From: Epiperipatus broadwayi
Taxonomy: Eukaryota > Onychophora > Udeonychophora > Euonychophora > Peripatidae
Direction: 5' to 3'
DNA: 64,000 nt
Assembly: GCA_028023455.1 (NCBI GenBank)
Contig: JAQFVV010006271.1
Coordinates: forward strand, 3,184,673-3,248,672
The notes beneath the pieces are model-generated. The model ran no database searches and was not told the origin of the DNA. It saw nothing but the letters and a program-made list of their open reading frames with translations. The stretch's first letter is position 1. Each line of letters starts with the position of its first letter. Below, in pieces: positions 44,226 through 57,400 of this stretch. The translations under genes and the position numbers were made by a program.

Positions 44226-44706
44226 TTTGGGCTTGAAATATTGCTTTTTTTTTTATAAATTTATAATTATAACTATTTCCTAATAAAAAACTATTAATGT
44301 GATTTATTTCTTCTGTTAGATGTGACTTATCAGAAAGGTAATTTTCTCTATTTAAAAGAGTTTTGGCTACCGAAACTATCTGAGTTGGGTGATGATGAGA
44401 ATGTGAATGTAAATATCTATCTCTGTGTGTATTCTTTTTGTAAATCGAAAAAGATAAACTATTTGGTGTTCTGGTGAGTAGAACATCAAGAAAGGGGAAT
44501 TTTCCATCAGACTTTGTCTCCATTGTAAATTTAATATGAGGATGCATATTACTTAAATGTAAGAAAAAATCATCTAATTTATTTTTTCCATGTTGCCATA
44601 TGACAAAAGTGTCATCTATGTATCTGAGCCAAATGAGAGGTTTTGAAGATGATGATTCTAAATCACAGGTTTCTATATATTCCATGAATAAATCAGTTTT
44701 ACTCAT
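44185..44706 (-). pseudogene. Penelope copy A RT, catalytic box and C-terminal part
   Basis: 173 codons. The YIDD catalytic box lies in LRYIDDTFVIW (residues about 28-38), followed by PFLDVLL, a typical Penelope/telomerase-related RT motif, and a His-rich stretch (HSHSHHHP). The first Met (44706) is internal, within the MGSPIS-to-FMEYIE region, where a frameshift and stops have occurred. Confidence 0.85.
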
Positions 44707-45327
44707 GAGATAGGTTAGCCCATAGGAGTATGCTGTCCATTGTATATAAAATATTTGTTCAAGAAATAATGTTTAATCAAAACAATAATATGGTCCGGTA
44801 AATTGCAACATTGTGAAATGACATTTAAAACTTCATCAATTGGACTGTTTGTAAAAAAAGACACGACAGCAAAACTGACCAGAATGGTATTAGCATTTAT
44901 TTTTATTTTTTTAAAATCAAAAATAAAATGAGAAGAGTTTTTAATATATGATTTAATAGATGGGATTGTAGGTTTAATGGAATCCGATAAATATCTAGCA
45001 AAAATTTGAGTTGGAGATCATATTGCACTTATTATTGGACAGAGGGGGGTGTCTGGTTTCTGAATTTTTGGAAGTCCATAAAATTTTTGACAACGACATG
45101 ATTTTTCATGAGGGATTATTTTATTTTTTACACAATAGGCGATTCATTAATAATGGCTTTTGTTGTTTTTTTCCAAATACGTAGTACGATCTCTTTTTGA
45201 TAATTTATAAGTTTTATCATTAAGCAAATCGAAAATTTTATTATGGTAAATGTCACGATCCATAACAACTGTGGCATTACCTTTATCAGCAGAAATACAA
45301 CAATTGATTTGTTCGATTTTATATTAT
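44707..45327 (-). pseudogene. Penelope copy A RT core, interrupted
   Basis: No long frame, but minus-strand motifs are readable: KFYGLPKIQKP near 45060-45090, a FAVVSFFTN motif A near 44850-44880, and HTPMG near 44720. In motif A the expected catalytic Asp (D in DVVSLFTN-type motifs) is Ala (codon GCT). Several TAA/TGA codons and at least one frameshift interrupt the region, so this RT is dead. Confidence 0.75.
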
Positions 45328-46056
45328 TTAAGGTTGTCTTTCTTTCTTTGAAATATTATTTTTAGGAAGCTTAGCTTTTTTAAAAATATTGCAAATCTCA
45401 GCTCTAGCCAAATCAGCCGTTGAAGAATCTATTTTATTGACAGCTAATTCAACATTACAAACAATTTTCTCAAAAGGTATCCAGGAAAGCGTTAAAGCAA
45501 AATTATTATTTTTTTTTTGTAAAACCGAAACTTCATCTATAGAGAGGGCGTTTTTAGATAAGTTATAAAGTTTTTTTTTTTGATTTGGACACGTAATGTT
45601 TGGTGATTGTCTTCTAATTAGCATTTGCCATTTTTTGTTTTGTTTTGCTGTTACAAATTCGGTATATTTAATCGGTCTAAAATTTGCAATACGATCAAAA
45701 CTAGTCCACAGTACAGGATGTATTTTATTACTAAAGAATAAACGTAAATCTAGCAATGCTTTATCAATGTTGTCTAGATTTTTCCGAGTTTTTTTAATAA
45801 AAGAGTTTAAAATAATATTGCTTGTTTTCTTTAGAATTTTACTAATATTATAATTGTTCTTGTGAAACACAATTTTACAGCAAGTGGGTATAATATTGTG
45901 GCTTTTACATAATAACAGTAAAGATAAATTACAAAGTAACTTATATTTCTTAATCCACGTTCTTTCAAATACTCGAAGCTGTTTAAAACTTTCCTCCCCA
46001 TAGAGGTTAATAATGATGATATGAATATTTTCACGAGTTGCATATATAAAAGACAT
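45328..46056 (-). pseudogene. Penelope copy A N-terminal domain
   Basis: An open frame of about 240 codons from ATG 46056 (the frame itself extends without ATG to 46134). It is basic and Lys/Asn-rich, matching the uncharacterised region that precedes RT in Penelope elements. It ends with KKERQP just before a TAA. No catalytic motif is expected here. Confidence 0.6.
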
Positions 46057-46103
46057 CTTTTGTGGGTTAATCCAAGTTAAAAAAATTAAATATTGATATA
46101 CTG

Positions 46104-46150
46104 ACGTTTCGACTTGTTCACACAAGTCATCCACCGGGTGATAAAACGTA
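46104..46150 (-). ncRNA. Hammerhead-like motif in Penelope 5' repeat
   Basis: On the minus strand ACGTTTTATCACC leads to GTGGATGA, then a stem with loop GTGA (GACTTGT / ACAAGTC), then CGAAACGTC. The outer ACGT elements can pair. The stem and GAAA box are conserved in the other repeat (43592-43640). The first box has one extra G relative to the consensus CUGAUGA. Plausible degenerate hammerhead. Confidence 0.4.
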
Positions 46151-46985
46151 GAAATACAGTTGCAGAGGCGCTACAATCACTGATTTATTAAAAAAAAAAA
46201 CGTTAAAGTTCCACCAATAGCAAAAATGTTAAACTAAGAAAGTTTTTTAAAAAAATCTTTCCAAATAGGAGGAAGTTTGCTTGTATCATCTCACTTATTG
46301 ATACAATCTGGCCTTTTAAGTATCTCAATGGCTTCTCTAATTTAGCACTGGTAGAGACTATCACATCTGGATATGATCCTAGTACTAGAAAAATCAATTT
46401 TATGGCCTTTATTTATAGTATGGAGTTAGAGTGCTGATGATGATGAGTGTTGTTTAACTGCATTATCATGCTCATCTCTACTAACACTGATGCAATGATT
46501 ACTCATACTTATGTAGGAAGCTTTACAATTTTCACTTGAGATTTGATAAACACCATGAGATTCAAGAGAGATTGAATCCTTAGGCTTGGTTATTATATTG
46601 CGATCTTTTGATGAGTAGAAAATGCTGTATCTATATTATAGCATTTTAATATACGTCCAACACCGTCTGCAGTTCCTTTTATATATGGAACACATATCCT
46701 AATAGCTCACTTATCATCTTTTTGTTGCCTATTTTTCCTATTTTGGACTTGAAATAGGCTTTTTTTTTTATAAATTTATAATTATAACTATTTGCTAATA
46801 AAACACTATTAATATGATTTATTTCTTCTATCATATGTGACTTATCTGAAATGTTAATTGCTCTATTTAAAAGAGTTTTGGCTTAAGTAATTATCTGAGT
46901 TGGGTGATGATGAAAATGGTAATGTAAATGCATGTCCATGTGTGTATTCTTTCTGTGAATCGAAAAAGATAAACTATTTGGTGCT
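46151..46985 (-). mobile_element. Penelope-like element copy B, 5'-truncated
   Basis: The minus strand repeats the 43660-44470 part of copy A (GIY-YIG region, RT C-terminus, 3' tail) with many substitutions and several indels, then stops matching at about 46985. It lies head-to-tail directly upstream of copy A. No open frame is preserved; the GIY-YIG region is split by stops. Confidence 0.85.
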
Positions 46986-47056
46986 CGACATCTGTACTAT
47001 CGTTATTGCTCTATATTTAAAAAAAAATTATAACACCTATTCAATAACTTGTAACT

Positions 47057-47059
<3 letters not shown>

Positions 47060-47129
<70 letters not shown>
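47060..47129. repeat. (AT)n microsatellite
   Basis: AT dinucleotide with one AAAT interruption, 75 bp beyond the truncated end of Penelope copy B. Confidence 0.9.
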
Positions 47130-47131
<2 letters not shown>

Positions 47132-47663
47132 ATATTTAGGTTTCAAACCATTACCACCACCATTAGGTAAGCAATCATCAAATATTGTTTTTATTTATTT
47201 ACATTTTTTGGAAAGATACTTTGTATTCCATAAAGTGAAGTTAAATACAATTGAAATAAATATTTTGTACATATTTCTAAAATATCTTACAATTTTAAAT
47301 CTATTTAAAGCATCCAAATTTTAAATGGTAAAGTATTTTTTTCTTTTAAAAGTGAAAATCTTTACATCTACACAGTCATTCAAGACAGAACCAATAATTA
47401 TTTCATTATCAATAGTAAATGTAAATCATACAATTTAGTTATCTGCACTTTTTTATTTGAAATAATGATTTTAAATTGAAATATATATTTTTTTCAAATT
47501 TATACTTAAATTTACTTTTATTGATATATATCATTTTACAAATCTTTACTTTTCTTAATATTAAGTATATATTAATATATGTTTATATTATGATGTTATT
47601 ATTTCTGTTATTTCTCTTTTCCTTTTATGAACAGTTCAGTACTGTTAACATATATATATATAT
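47130..47663. other. AT-rich spacer ending in (AT)n
   Basis: No gene. The last 14 bases (47650-47663) are AT dinucleotide ending ATAT, the left flank of E4. Confidence 0.6.
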
Positions 47664-50600
47664 TCTAACGGAAATTTTTTTTTACAAAATGAATATCTTA
47701 AATATTGCGATTTCTAACGAAATTATATTTACCGAATGAATAGTCTTTGGCTAGGGGATTGGAATTTTTAATAGGCGTCCACGTTGTAGCCAAATCTAAT
47801 TATAGGAAAATTATATTAAATATAATTAAAGAAAGATGCATTTCTTCAGTATCAATTAAATATGCGAAGTATAGATTAAATAATTTCTCAAGTGCAATGT
47901 ATAGATTAATATATTTCATACGTATACATTAAATATAATCTATTTCGTGTGACAGCGTTACAAGACAATTGTAACTAAATAAAAATCAATTCTAATAAAT
48001 GAAAAGTAACTCTTTATTCCGTTAATTTTATAAAACTTATTAAATTAACATAAAACGCATTTTGCAAACTCTCGATTGGTCGTCCACATAATATTTCAAA
48101 CAGAACTAAACGATTGGGAGAGCTTACAAAGATCACATATATTATTGGATAGTTTGAGCTAATTATAACTTTACTCTAACTAATGAGAATTTTATTCAAA
48201 TGGTCGCACATCCACGTTATGGATTGATTATACAATATTTAAATCTCTATGGCATTTAAACACTTGCAGCTAAATTGCATGCCAATTGTAACATTTTAAG
48301 GAGGATCAATGGATGCTTCACCATTCCCAGCTGACACTATTTTTGAAGCCTACTGGGATGATGATGATGGTACAGAACATCTATAATTTTAATTGTCAGG
48401 GCACCAAACTGCAACTCTAATAAAATATAAAGGTTAAATCTCAATTCAATACTCTTAGTATTAATATTTCATGAATGGGTTAATACATAACCGATTTAGA
48501 GAACACAGAGAACGCATTAAAATTCACAATATCAATATCTTTAAGAATTCCAGGTTATTCTCAGTGCATTCCCCATTCACTATGATTAAAGCTACAATTA
48601 AATTTTATTCTAATTATAAAGTTCTATATTCATCTCCACCTTCCTGATACACCCCCCCCATCAACTTCACATCCATATGCCTATTACACTATTATTTATT
48701 TGACTATTAAAATTTACATTTTTTTTACTAGCTCATTTCTCTCATTATAATCTCTTCTCATGGTTTTTCGAATATTTAGGTGTGGAAATCGAATAAGCTG
48801 TGATAGATTATTGGTGATAAACACTCCTCTCTTGATCACCTCAAAGCTGATCTCAGTTGTCTTTAATGCAGTTTAATATCTATTTGCATTAAAGCTCAAT
48901 ATTTTAAGCCTGTTAAAATATTTTATAAACACATCTTTAAACATATTTACTATCATAACAAAATTATAGAGAAGTGCGTCTAAGAGGGGTTTGAATACAA
49001 CGGATGGAGAAATGATTTTATGCCCACCCCACTGCACTCGCTATCACTCAATAACTGTCTCTATTCACAGTTTATACTTCAATAATATTATATTATTTGG
49101 TAATTTTAAGTATCTGAAATTTTAACCTTTTAAATAATTCTATTGAATATTAGTTACGCACATGATAATTCAAATATTAAAAATAATATATTGATGTATG
49201 ATTGGATTGGAAATATCTAGATAATAATAACCCACAAAAACATTAAGACATATGCAAATTTTATTTAAAACAAATAAATTTTATTTGACAAACTATAATT
49301 CAATACAAAAACATATACACCATATTTACGCTTTCATTTTATCTTAAAAATAATGAATACCAATTTCTTTCCATTTTCAATGCTTTCTCTTTTATAACTG
49401 ATCAGTGTTAGAACTATTTTCTCCCCTAATTGAATTTAATAATTTTATTTAACAAATTGAAAATTAATATTCCCTCGCAAATTTCTTGATCTGATCCTAT
49501 CATCCCGATCAAACATCTTTTGCCCTAATCTTTACAACAGAGATATCTTAATAATAGTGAGACTAAGTCATTGCAAATAAATTGGCATCTATATCACTCA
49601 TCATCATAGTGCACACACTCTATGCTCATGTTCTTATGACATAATAATATTTTAACAATATTACCTTTCCAGCGAAGTTCTCAGCTGGCGATGTAAATAT
49701 TCATTAAATAAATTTATATGTGCATTGCTTAAACCTACACTTAAACGGTCGTAAGTTTTATTTAACCCTTAATTTCACCTTCATCAACTTTATAATTTTT
49801 GGCTCGAATGATAAATTAAATCTACAAAACAATATTCAAATACACCAATCGCACATACATTATCGGCATTCATTCTGACATTAAATTGAGTTTGCAACCT
49901 GGTATCGAAAATTATAATAATGCTTATCATGGCTATCTCTCATATACCTGTAAGGAATATCAAACATTAATATGAGGCAGGCAGTGACCAGAATAAGAGA
50001 GAACCTTTTCACTAAGGTTGATATATGCTAGGATATTTTATCGCTAGTCATACAAAAACATAGGCATACCAAATACCTCTGGCCATCAAAATAAAAAAAC
50101 TTCTTACGGTACAGAGAATACTCAAGTGGGAAAACTCTTCCACTAGGTTCAAATACTTTATGAATATAGCATAATTCTTAGTGAGCTAGACTTCACTGGC
50201 TTTCGTGGAGATCTTTGTCTATCCACACACATACAGATCGAATCATCCAATTATACAAGTAAAATTTTCACAACATTACTATTCTTGCAAATTAGTGCAT
50301 TGGAATATGAGCCCATAAATTTTCCAAGCATAAATCGGCTTGTTTCTGGCCTTAAGTCTATGATAACAATAATAATAAACAATAAGAAATGTGCATAAAA
50401 TTCTCAAAACTATTTCCATGCACTTTTATAAGAAAATGATGATGATGTAAATCAATAGACAAGCAATTTACCTATAAGTCTAAGCATTTGACAATAACTT
50501 CTGATGCTAAAAATAATATCTCTAAGTGTTTTTTTTTTAAAAAAATGTTTGTAAAGCACTTTAAATAAGGCATATCAGAATGACATGATATAAATTTCAC

Positions 50601-50967
50601 CTACCCCCAAAATAACAATAATAGTAAAGCATTTAAATAAACATATATAAAATCATCTGATATCAATATCTACACCCAAAATAATACAATGGTAATTATA
50701 ACATGAATTAATATTAAAATAGACGATATACGTGATACACTACAAAGAAAGAAATTCTTTTTCTTTTTTTTTCTTTTTAAGTAAATGTCCTACACACATA
50801 AAGAGTGAATAATAAAAAAAATATATATACTTATATAAATTTCTTTGGCAAGTGTCCTCAAATTCATGGTTTTCATTTTTTTTTGTTCCTTTCCTCCTTA
50901 ATCGGTTTATAAGAGCACATAAGTCTTTGAAGCAAAAAGTGCTTTTGATAGGGTTTGATTCCTCTGG

Positions 50968-51015
<48 letters not shown>

Positions 51016-51022
51016 TTCAACA

Positions 51023-51062
<40 letters not shown>

Positions 51063-52503
51063 TGTTGAAAGAGTTCCTCAATTTTAATTTTATGCAGATT
51101 AAAGTTAAATAGCATTCTTTAAATTTTTCACAATCTCAGTCTGTTTTTGATTGTCTTTTTTCATCTTTGAATTCATTTTATATATTTAAATTGACTTACA
51201 TATACATCAAACTTCAGAGTTTTAAATTTTACTATTTGCTGATACAATTATGAGTATTGGTTAATTTCTGGAGATTAAAATGTGGGCCAATTTAAAATTT
51301 ATTCACTACACATTGTATTTTCTTAAGACAATGTTTGTTTTAGCCAAGTTATTCTTAAGAGACAAAATGTAACAAAAAACGATTTTAAATTTTATAAGAC
51401 AGTTTTTCTCTCAGTCAATGTAAGAAAAACTTGTAAAAAGAAAGCTTCAAAAATAAGAGAGAATCCCATCCCCTTCTGTTAAAACAGAAGTTTTATAGAG
51501 AAAATCCATCTGGTCATTTGCTTTTGTAATTAATTGACTTGTTCCTTTTTCTCTATTCATTTTAACCTTTTTGCTCTTTTAGATAAACAGGCCCACTTTA
51601 CATCTGTATTTTTAACAGATGATCACAATTAATTTTACAGTTCAACAGCTATAATTGTCAATTAATTTTTGACATTTCACAGACTATCATCGTTAATTGT
51701 CCATTCTAATTCCTTGGTGAGATTTATATTATTTAAATGCCTTGATAATTGACTATGTAATATAACACTTGAAACGTACACTAAAAGTAAATAACAGAAA
51801 AAGCTTTCTTACTTTTTCCATTAAATAATGAAACAAAATATATTTTTTTGCCCAGTTTCAAACTCACAGTTTGAATTAAATTTGGCTGATAATTTTAAAC
51901 TTATTAAAATGATTTAATTTCTTATTTAAAGATTGCTTTACAACATGATAAGGAATGATTATTCATTGTGAATATTACAATTTAGATCCACAATTAGATT
52001 ATATACACACATTGCATATATACATTTCTTTAAATTGACCGATTTAATGTCTTAATCCTTATTTATTACAACTATTATACCTATATTATCATTAGTTTTT
52101 CATTTACTTTCATGAACTATTTATTTCTCACTTAGTATAAAATAATGTCCATTCATTTTCTCTCTATATCACAGTTTTAAGAGTCACACATCTCTTCCCT
52201 TTTCTCAGTCAACCTAGCAACAAATGTACAAATTTTGCTTTTCTAATTATGTTTTTAATATTAACTTGACCCATAACTAAAATAATCTTTTGGTAGAAAT
52301 ATCTTAACAATAAATTTTTAGATTGCTTACTAAGTCAAATATATGCAATCCCTTATAAATATGGGTTCAAACTTAATCTTTGCTAAAAATTTTCTTATTA
52401 AAAGGAGAAAAAATACATACATTATGATGAAAATTTGTTTATTGAACCCTATTTTACTTATTTAACTCCAAAACTGGAGTCTTGGACAAATCCAAGGGCT
52501 ACA
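47664..52503 (-). repeat. E4 3' LTR, 4840 bp
   Basis: On the minus strand it begins TGTAGCCC (52503) and ends GTTAGA (47664). Matches 54488-59240 throughout, apart from about 87 net bases of AT-palindrome (about 50972-51070). AT-rich and non-coding. Confidence 0.88.
51015..51070. repeat. AT-centred palindrome unique to the E4 left LTR
   Basis: TTTCAACAAGA (51015-51025), an AT core, then TCTTGTTGAAA (51060-51070). A further (AT)n lies at 50972-51012. The matching site in the right LTR (57781-57805) has only the right-hand arm, so the inverted left arm and the AT tracts arose after, or independently of, LTR duplication. Confidence 0.85.
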
Positions 52504-52515
52504 TACCCCCCTACT
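52504..52515 (-). other. E4 polypurine tract
   Basis: On the minus strand AAGTAGGGGGGTA directly precedes the LTR start TGTAGCCC. Same G6-TA core as E2. Confidence 0.8.
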
Positions 52516-52971
52516 TCGGGTAAAATTTTCTGAATTCAAACCACACCTTTTCTTACTATACCATTAAAATTGATAATTAATAATTATTAGTTACATTTTA
52601 TTCTGCTCACTTTTTAGGTGGAATAGGAAACCATCTCTTCACCCCCCCTTTTTTTTCATTTCATTTGCCATTGAGTTCCTTATTTTTGTTAATTAGATAC
52701 CTAACATCAGATACCTAATGAATTCGTGTTTCATTTTACAGTTGATCATATGGTTGAACAACACGGGCATAATGCTACTAACCATCACAACCAACAACAT
52801 TTCTCAAAAACTCTTCATCTGACACCTAATCCTCTTATTTAAACCCTCTGTTTTAATGCACTCAAATAATTGCACAGTGTTAGCCTCTATAAATTCCCCC
52901 TTTTTTACCGGGAATTGGATCATCAACCCACACATTACTATATCCATCCCTAAACATTAAACCATCTTTAT
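52516..52971. other. E4 internal 3' region without ORF
   Basis: About 450 bp between the gag-like region and the polypurine tract, where pol would normally lie. No RT, RNase H or integrase motif was found in any minus frame. Confidence 0.6.
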
Positions 52972-54178
52972 TTACAAGTGATTTGGTAAAATGCTTTTCA
53001 TTTTACATTTCATTTTACATTTTATTTTCTGAAATTCTACTCTGACCTTACCACTATTTTGATTACTATAATTATTACTTTGTTTATTATAATTATAGTC
53101 TGGCAAAGCCTGGTCTTGCTCTAGTACAAGATCTATTTCTGACTTTTTTGGGAACTCAGAACACTCAGTGCTTTTTCTAACCTGCTTCTCTTTTAATTCA
53201 GCAGTCAGACCAGCTTGGCTTAGCTTTAAGGCTTTAGTCTGTTCATCTATTTTACTTTCCATACCAGCAGCACTTTCTTTGATTACTGCACCTAGACTAG
53301 TATAACTTTCTTTCACTTCTTTAGTCTGTCCATCCACTTTATTTAACAATGATTCTTGCCTGGCCTCTGTATGCTTTTGTAGCCTCTCACCAAGCTCTCT
53401 TTTCTCTCGACTCATATCTACCACAGCTTTCTCTATTCTGTCTCCTATCCTCAGACCTTGGGCTCTTAATTGGCTCTCAAATGTGTCCATTATAGCCTCT
53501 AGTCTCTCACTTTGAATTTCCATTTTAACCTCCAACCTGCTAATCTGACTGGTTAAACTATTTTTATCTCCTCATTTAGTCTCCTTTGGTTTTGTATTAG
53601 ACTACCTTGACTTTCATTAAATTCTCCAACTTGTATATCCAATTTCTTTTCTAAACTAGCTTGGCTTCTAGTTAGAATTTCTTTTAATTCTATTTTTAAG
53701 CTATCTTGGCTTTCTTTAACTTCTGCTTGGTTTTCCTTAACTATTGCACTTAGATTCGTATAGTGTTCCTTTATTTCTTTATTTTGATTTAACATAATTT
53801 CTAGCTTGCTCGTCCATTTTTTTTCCTAGACGAGCATATTTTCTAGCTAAGTTGTCTATTTAATTTTCTAGACTAGCTTGGTTTTTAGCTTGGTTTTTTT
53901 ATCACAGTTTGTAGCATTGCTCCAAGTCACTGAAGGTTGATCATTTCAGATTTCTTTTGAGCTATTTCAGAGCTCAACCCTTCAGACCCTATATTTTCAC
54001 TTTCCTCGATACATTCCTCAATACTTTCTGATACTACAGATGCTTTGCCTATTGTCTCTTCTTTCTTATTCTCTATGGGACCTGTCTCTTTTTTGCTCCT
54101 TGGAATTTTGTATTCAACAATAAAATTAATGATGAGACAATTAGGCACACACTCTTTCCCCCCTCCATCAACCAACAA
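52972..54178 (-). pseudogene. E4 coiled-coil Gag-like protein, frameshifted
   Basis: Three minus-strand frames in succession (54178-53927, 53795-53553, 53535-52972), each in a different frame and none except the middle one starting with ATG, so at least two frameshifts. The sequence is rich in Glu, Lys, Gln and Ser with heptad-like repeats. A motif of the form KESxxxLxxxIKE and KxDxQ recurs several times, suggesting internal duplication. The last piece ends with an Asn/Tyr-rich segment (YNYNKQSNNYSNQNSG). It is comparable in place and composition to the Gag N-terminal coiled coils of E1 and E3, but I could not see the capsid domain. Function as Gag is inferred from position. Confidence 0.55.
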
Positions 54179-54460
54179 CTAGGACTCTCTCAACTACCTA
54201 TACCTTTGTCACCCTATTGGTCTTGACCTTAGCAATTCCTATACTGATTAAACCTCTCATCTCAAATGTTTTTGGGTATCTAGAGAGCCAATCATCATCA
54301 ATAATCAGTTTTAAATAGACATGAAAATTTGATTTTTTTTTTATCAACTAATTACACACTAGCATACCTAATTTTAAAATACGTTTTTGGTATAACCAGT
54401 TGCTGGCATTTATAATCAATTCTGCGGCTTTTTAATTTAATTTCCTGAACCCATTATCCG

Positions 54461-54485
54461 TCGAGCGACCACATTGGCTGGGCCA
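54461..54485 (-). other. E4 primer-binding site, tRNA-Lys(CUU)-like
   Basis: On the minus strand TGGCCCAGCCAATGTGGTCG follows the LTR by 2 nt. It shares CCAAyGTGG and a later CTCGA with the tRNA-Lys(CUU) complement and, like E1, has extra bases after TGGC. Confidence 0.55.
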
Positions 54486-54487
54486 TT

Positions 54488-57400
54488 TCTAACAATTTTT
54501 TTTTTTACTAAATGAATATCTTAAATATTGCGATTTATAACAAAATTATATTTACTAAATGAATAGTCTTTAGCTAGGGGATTGAAATTTTTAATAGGTG
54601 TCCACGTTGTAGCCAAATCTAATTATAGGAAAATTATTTCAAATATAATTAACGAAAGATGTATTTCTTCAGTATCAATTAAACATGCGATGTATAGATT
54701 AAATAATTTCTCAAGTGCAATGTATAGATTAATATATTTCATACGTATACATTAAATATAATCTATTTCGAGGGAATACATTACAAGCCAATTGTAACTA
54801 AATAAAAATCAATTCTAACAAATGAAAAGTTACTCTTTATTCTGTTAATTTTATAAAAACTTATTAAATTAACATAAAACGCATTTTGCAATCTCTCGAT
54901 CGGTCGTCCACATTGCATTTCAAACAGAACTAAACGATTGGGAGAGCTTACAAATATCACATATATTATTAGATAGTTTGAGTTAATTATAACATTACTC
55001 TAACCAATGAGAATTTTATTCAAATGATCGCACATCCACGTTATGGATTGATTATACAATATTTAAATCTCAATGGCATATAAACACTTACAGCTAAATT
55101 GCATGACAATTATAACATTTTAAGGATGAATCGATGGATGCTTCACCATTTCCAGCTGACATTATTTTTGAAGGCTTCTGGGATGATGATGATGGTACAG
55201 AACATCTATAATTTTAATTGTCAGGGTGTCAAATTGCAACTCTAATAAAATATAAAGGTTAAATCTCAATTCAATACTCCTAGTAATAATATTTCATGAG
55301 TGGGTAATACATAATCGATTTAGAGAACACAGAGAACGCATTAAAATTCACAATATCAATATCTTTAAGAATTCCAGGCTATTCTCAGCGCATTCCCCAT
55401 TCACTATGATAAAATGTACAATTAAATTTTATTCTAATTATAAAGTTCTATATTCAACTCCACCTTCCTGATCCACCTCTTTATCAACTTCACATCCATA
55501 TGCCTATTACACTATTATGTGTTTGACTATTAAAATTTACATTTTTTTTACTAGCTCAATTCTCTCATTATAATCTCTTCTCAGGGTTTTTCGAATAATT
55601 AGGTGTGGAAATCGAATAAGCTGTGATAGATTATTGGTGATAAACATTCCTCTCTTGATCACCTCCAAGGTGATCTCGGTTGTCTTTAATGCAGTTAATA
55701 TCTATTTGCATTAAAGCTCAATATTTTAAGCCTGTTAATGTTTTTATAAACACATCAGAAACATATTTATTATTATAAAAAACTTATAGAGAAGTGTGTC
55801 TAGAGATAGGTTTGAATACAACGGATGGGGAAAGGATTTTATGCACACCCCACTGCCCTCTTTATCACTCAATAACTATCTCTATTCACAGTTTATATTT
55901 CAATAATATTAAATTATTTGGTAATTTTAAGTATCTGAAATTAATTTTTTAAATAATTCTACTGAATATTAGTTAAGTACATGATAATTCAAATATTAAT
56001 AATAATATATTGATGTATGATTGAATTGGAAATATTTAGATAATAATAACCCACAAAAACATTAAGACATACACAAATTTTATTTAAAACAAATAACAAA
56101 TTTTATTTTACAAACTATATTTCAATACAAAAACATATACATTATATTTACACGTTTATTTTATCTTAAATGTAGTGAATATCAATTTCTTCCCATTTTC
56201 AATGCTTTCTCTTTATTACTGATCTGTGTTAGAAGTAATTTCTCCCCTAATTAAATTTAATAATTTTATTTAACGAATCTAAAATTAATATACCCTCCCA
56301 AAGTTCTTGATCTGATCCTATCATCCTGATCAAACATTCTTTTGCCCTAATCTTTACAACAGAGATATCTTAATAATAGTGAGACTAAGTCATTGTAAAT
56401 AAATTGGCATCTATATCACTCATTATCATAGTGCCCACACTATATGCTCATGTTCTTATGACATAATATTTTAACAATATTACTTTTCCAACGAAGTTCT
56501 CAGCTGGCGATGTAATTATTTATTAAATAAATTTATATATGTATTGCTTACGCCTACGCTTAAACATTCGTAAGTTTTATTTAACCCTTAATTTCACCTT
56601 TATGAACTTTATCATTTTTGGCTGGAATGACAAATTAAATCTACAAAACAATATTCAAATACACCAATCGCATATACAATATCGGCATTCATTCTGACAT
56701 TAAATTGAGTTTGCGACCTGGTATAGAAACTTATAATAATGTTTATCATGGCTATCTCTCATACACCTGTAAGGAATATCAAACATTAATATGAGGCAGG
56801 CAGTGACCCGAATAAGAGAAAACCTTTTCACTAAGGTGGAGATATGCTAGGATATTTTATTGCTAGTCATACAGAAACATAGGTATACCAAATACCTCTG
56901 GCCATCAAAATAAGAAACCTTCTTACGGTGCAGAGAATACTCAAGTGGGAAAACTCTTCCACTAGGTTAAAATATTTTATGAATATAGCATAAGTCTTAG
57001 TGAGCTAGACTTCACTGGCTTTGTGGAGGTCTTTGTCTATCCACACACATACAGGTCAAAACATCCAATTATACAAGTAAACCTTTCACAACTTTACTAT
57101 TGTTGCAAATTAGTGCATTGGAATATGAGCCCATAAATTTTCCAAGCATAAATCAGCTTGTTTCTGGACTTAAGTCTATGATAAGAATAATAATAAACAA
57201 TAAGAAATGCGCATATAATTTTCGAAACTATTTCTATGCACTTTTATAAGAAAATGATGATATAACTCAATAGACAAGCAATTTATCTATAAGTCTAAGC
57301 ATTTGACAATAACTTCTGATGCGAATATTAATATCTCTGTGTTTTTTTTTTAAAATGTTTGTAAAGCACTTTAAATAAGGCATATCAGAACAACATGTTA

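Larger units (their letters stand above)
43504..46150 (-). mobile_element. Penelope-like element copy A (near full length)
   Basis: Minus-strand element with RT and a C-terminal GIY-YIG endonuclease. Its 3' end (43504-43660) and its 5' end (about 46006-46180) are similar direct repeats, the pseudo-LTR arrangement typical of tandemly inserted Penelope elements. The coding region is broken by stops and frameshifts. It begins next to an (AT)n tract and continues into the truncated copy B. Confidence 0.85.
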
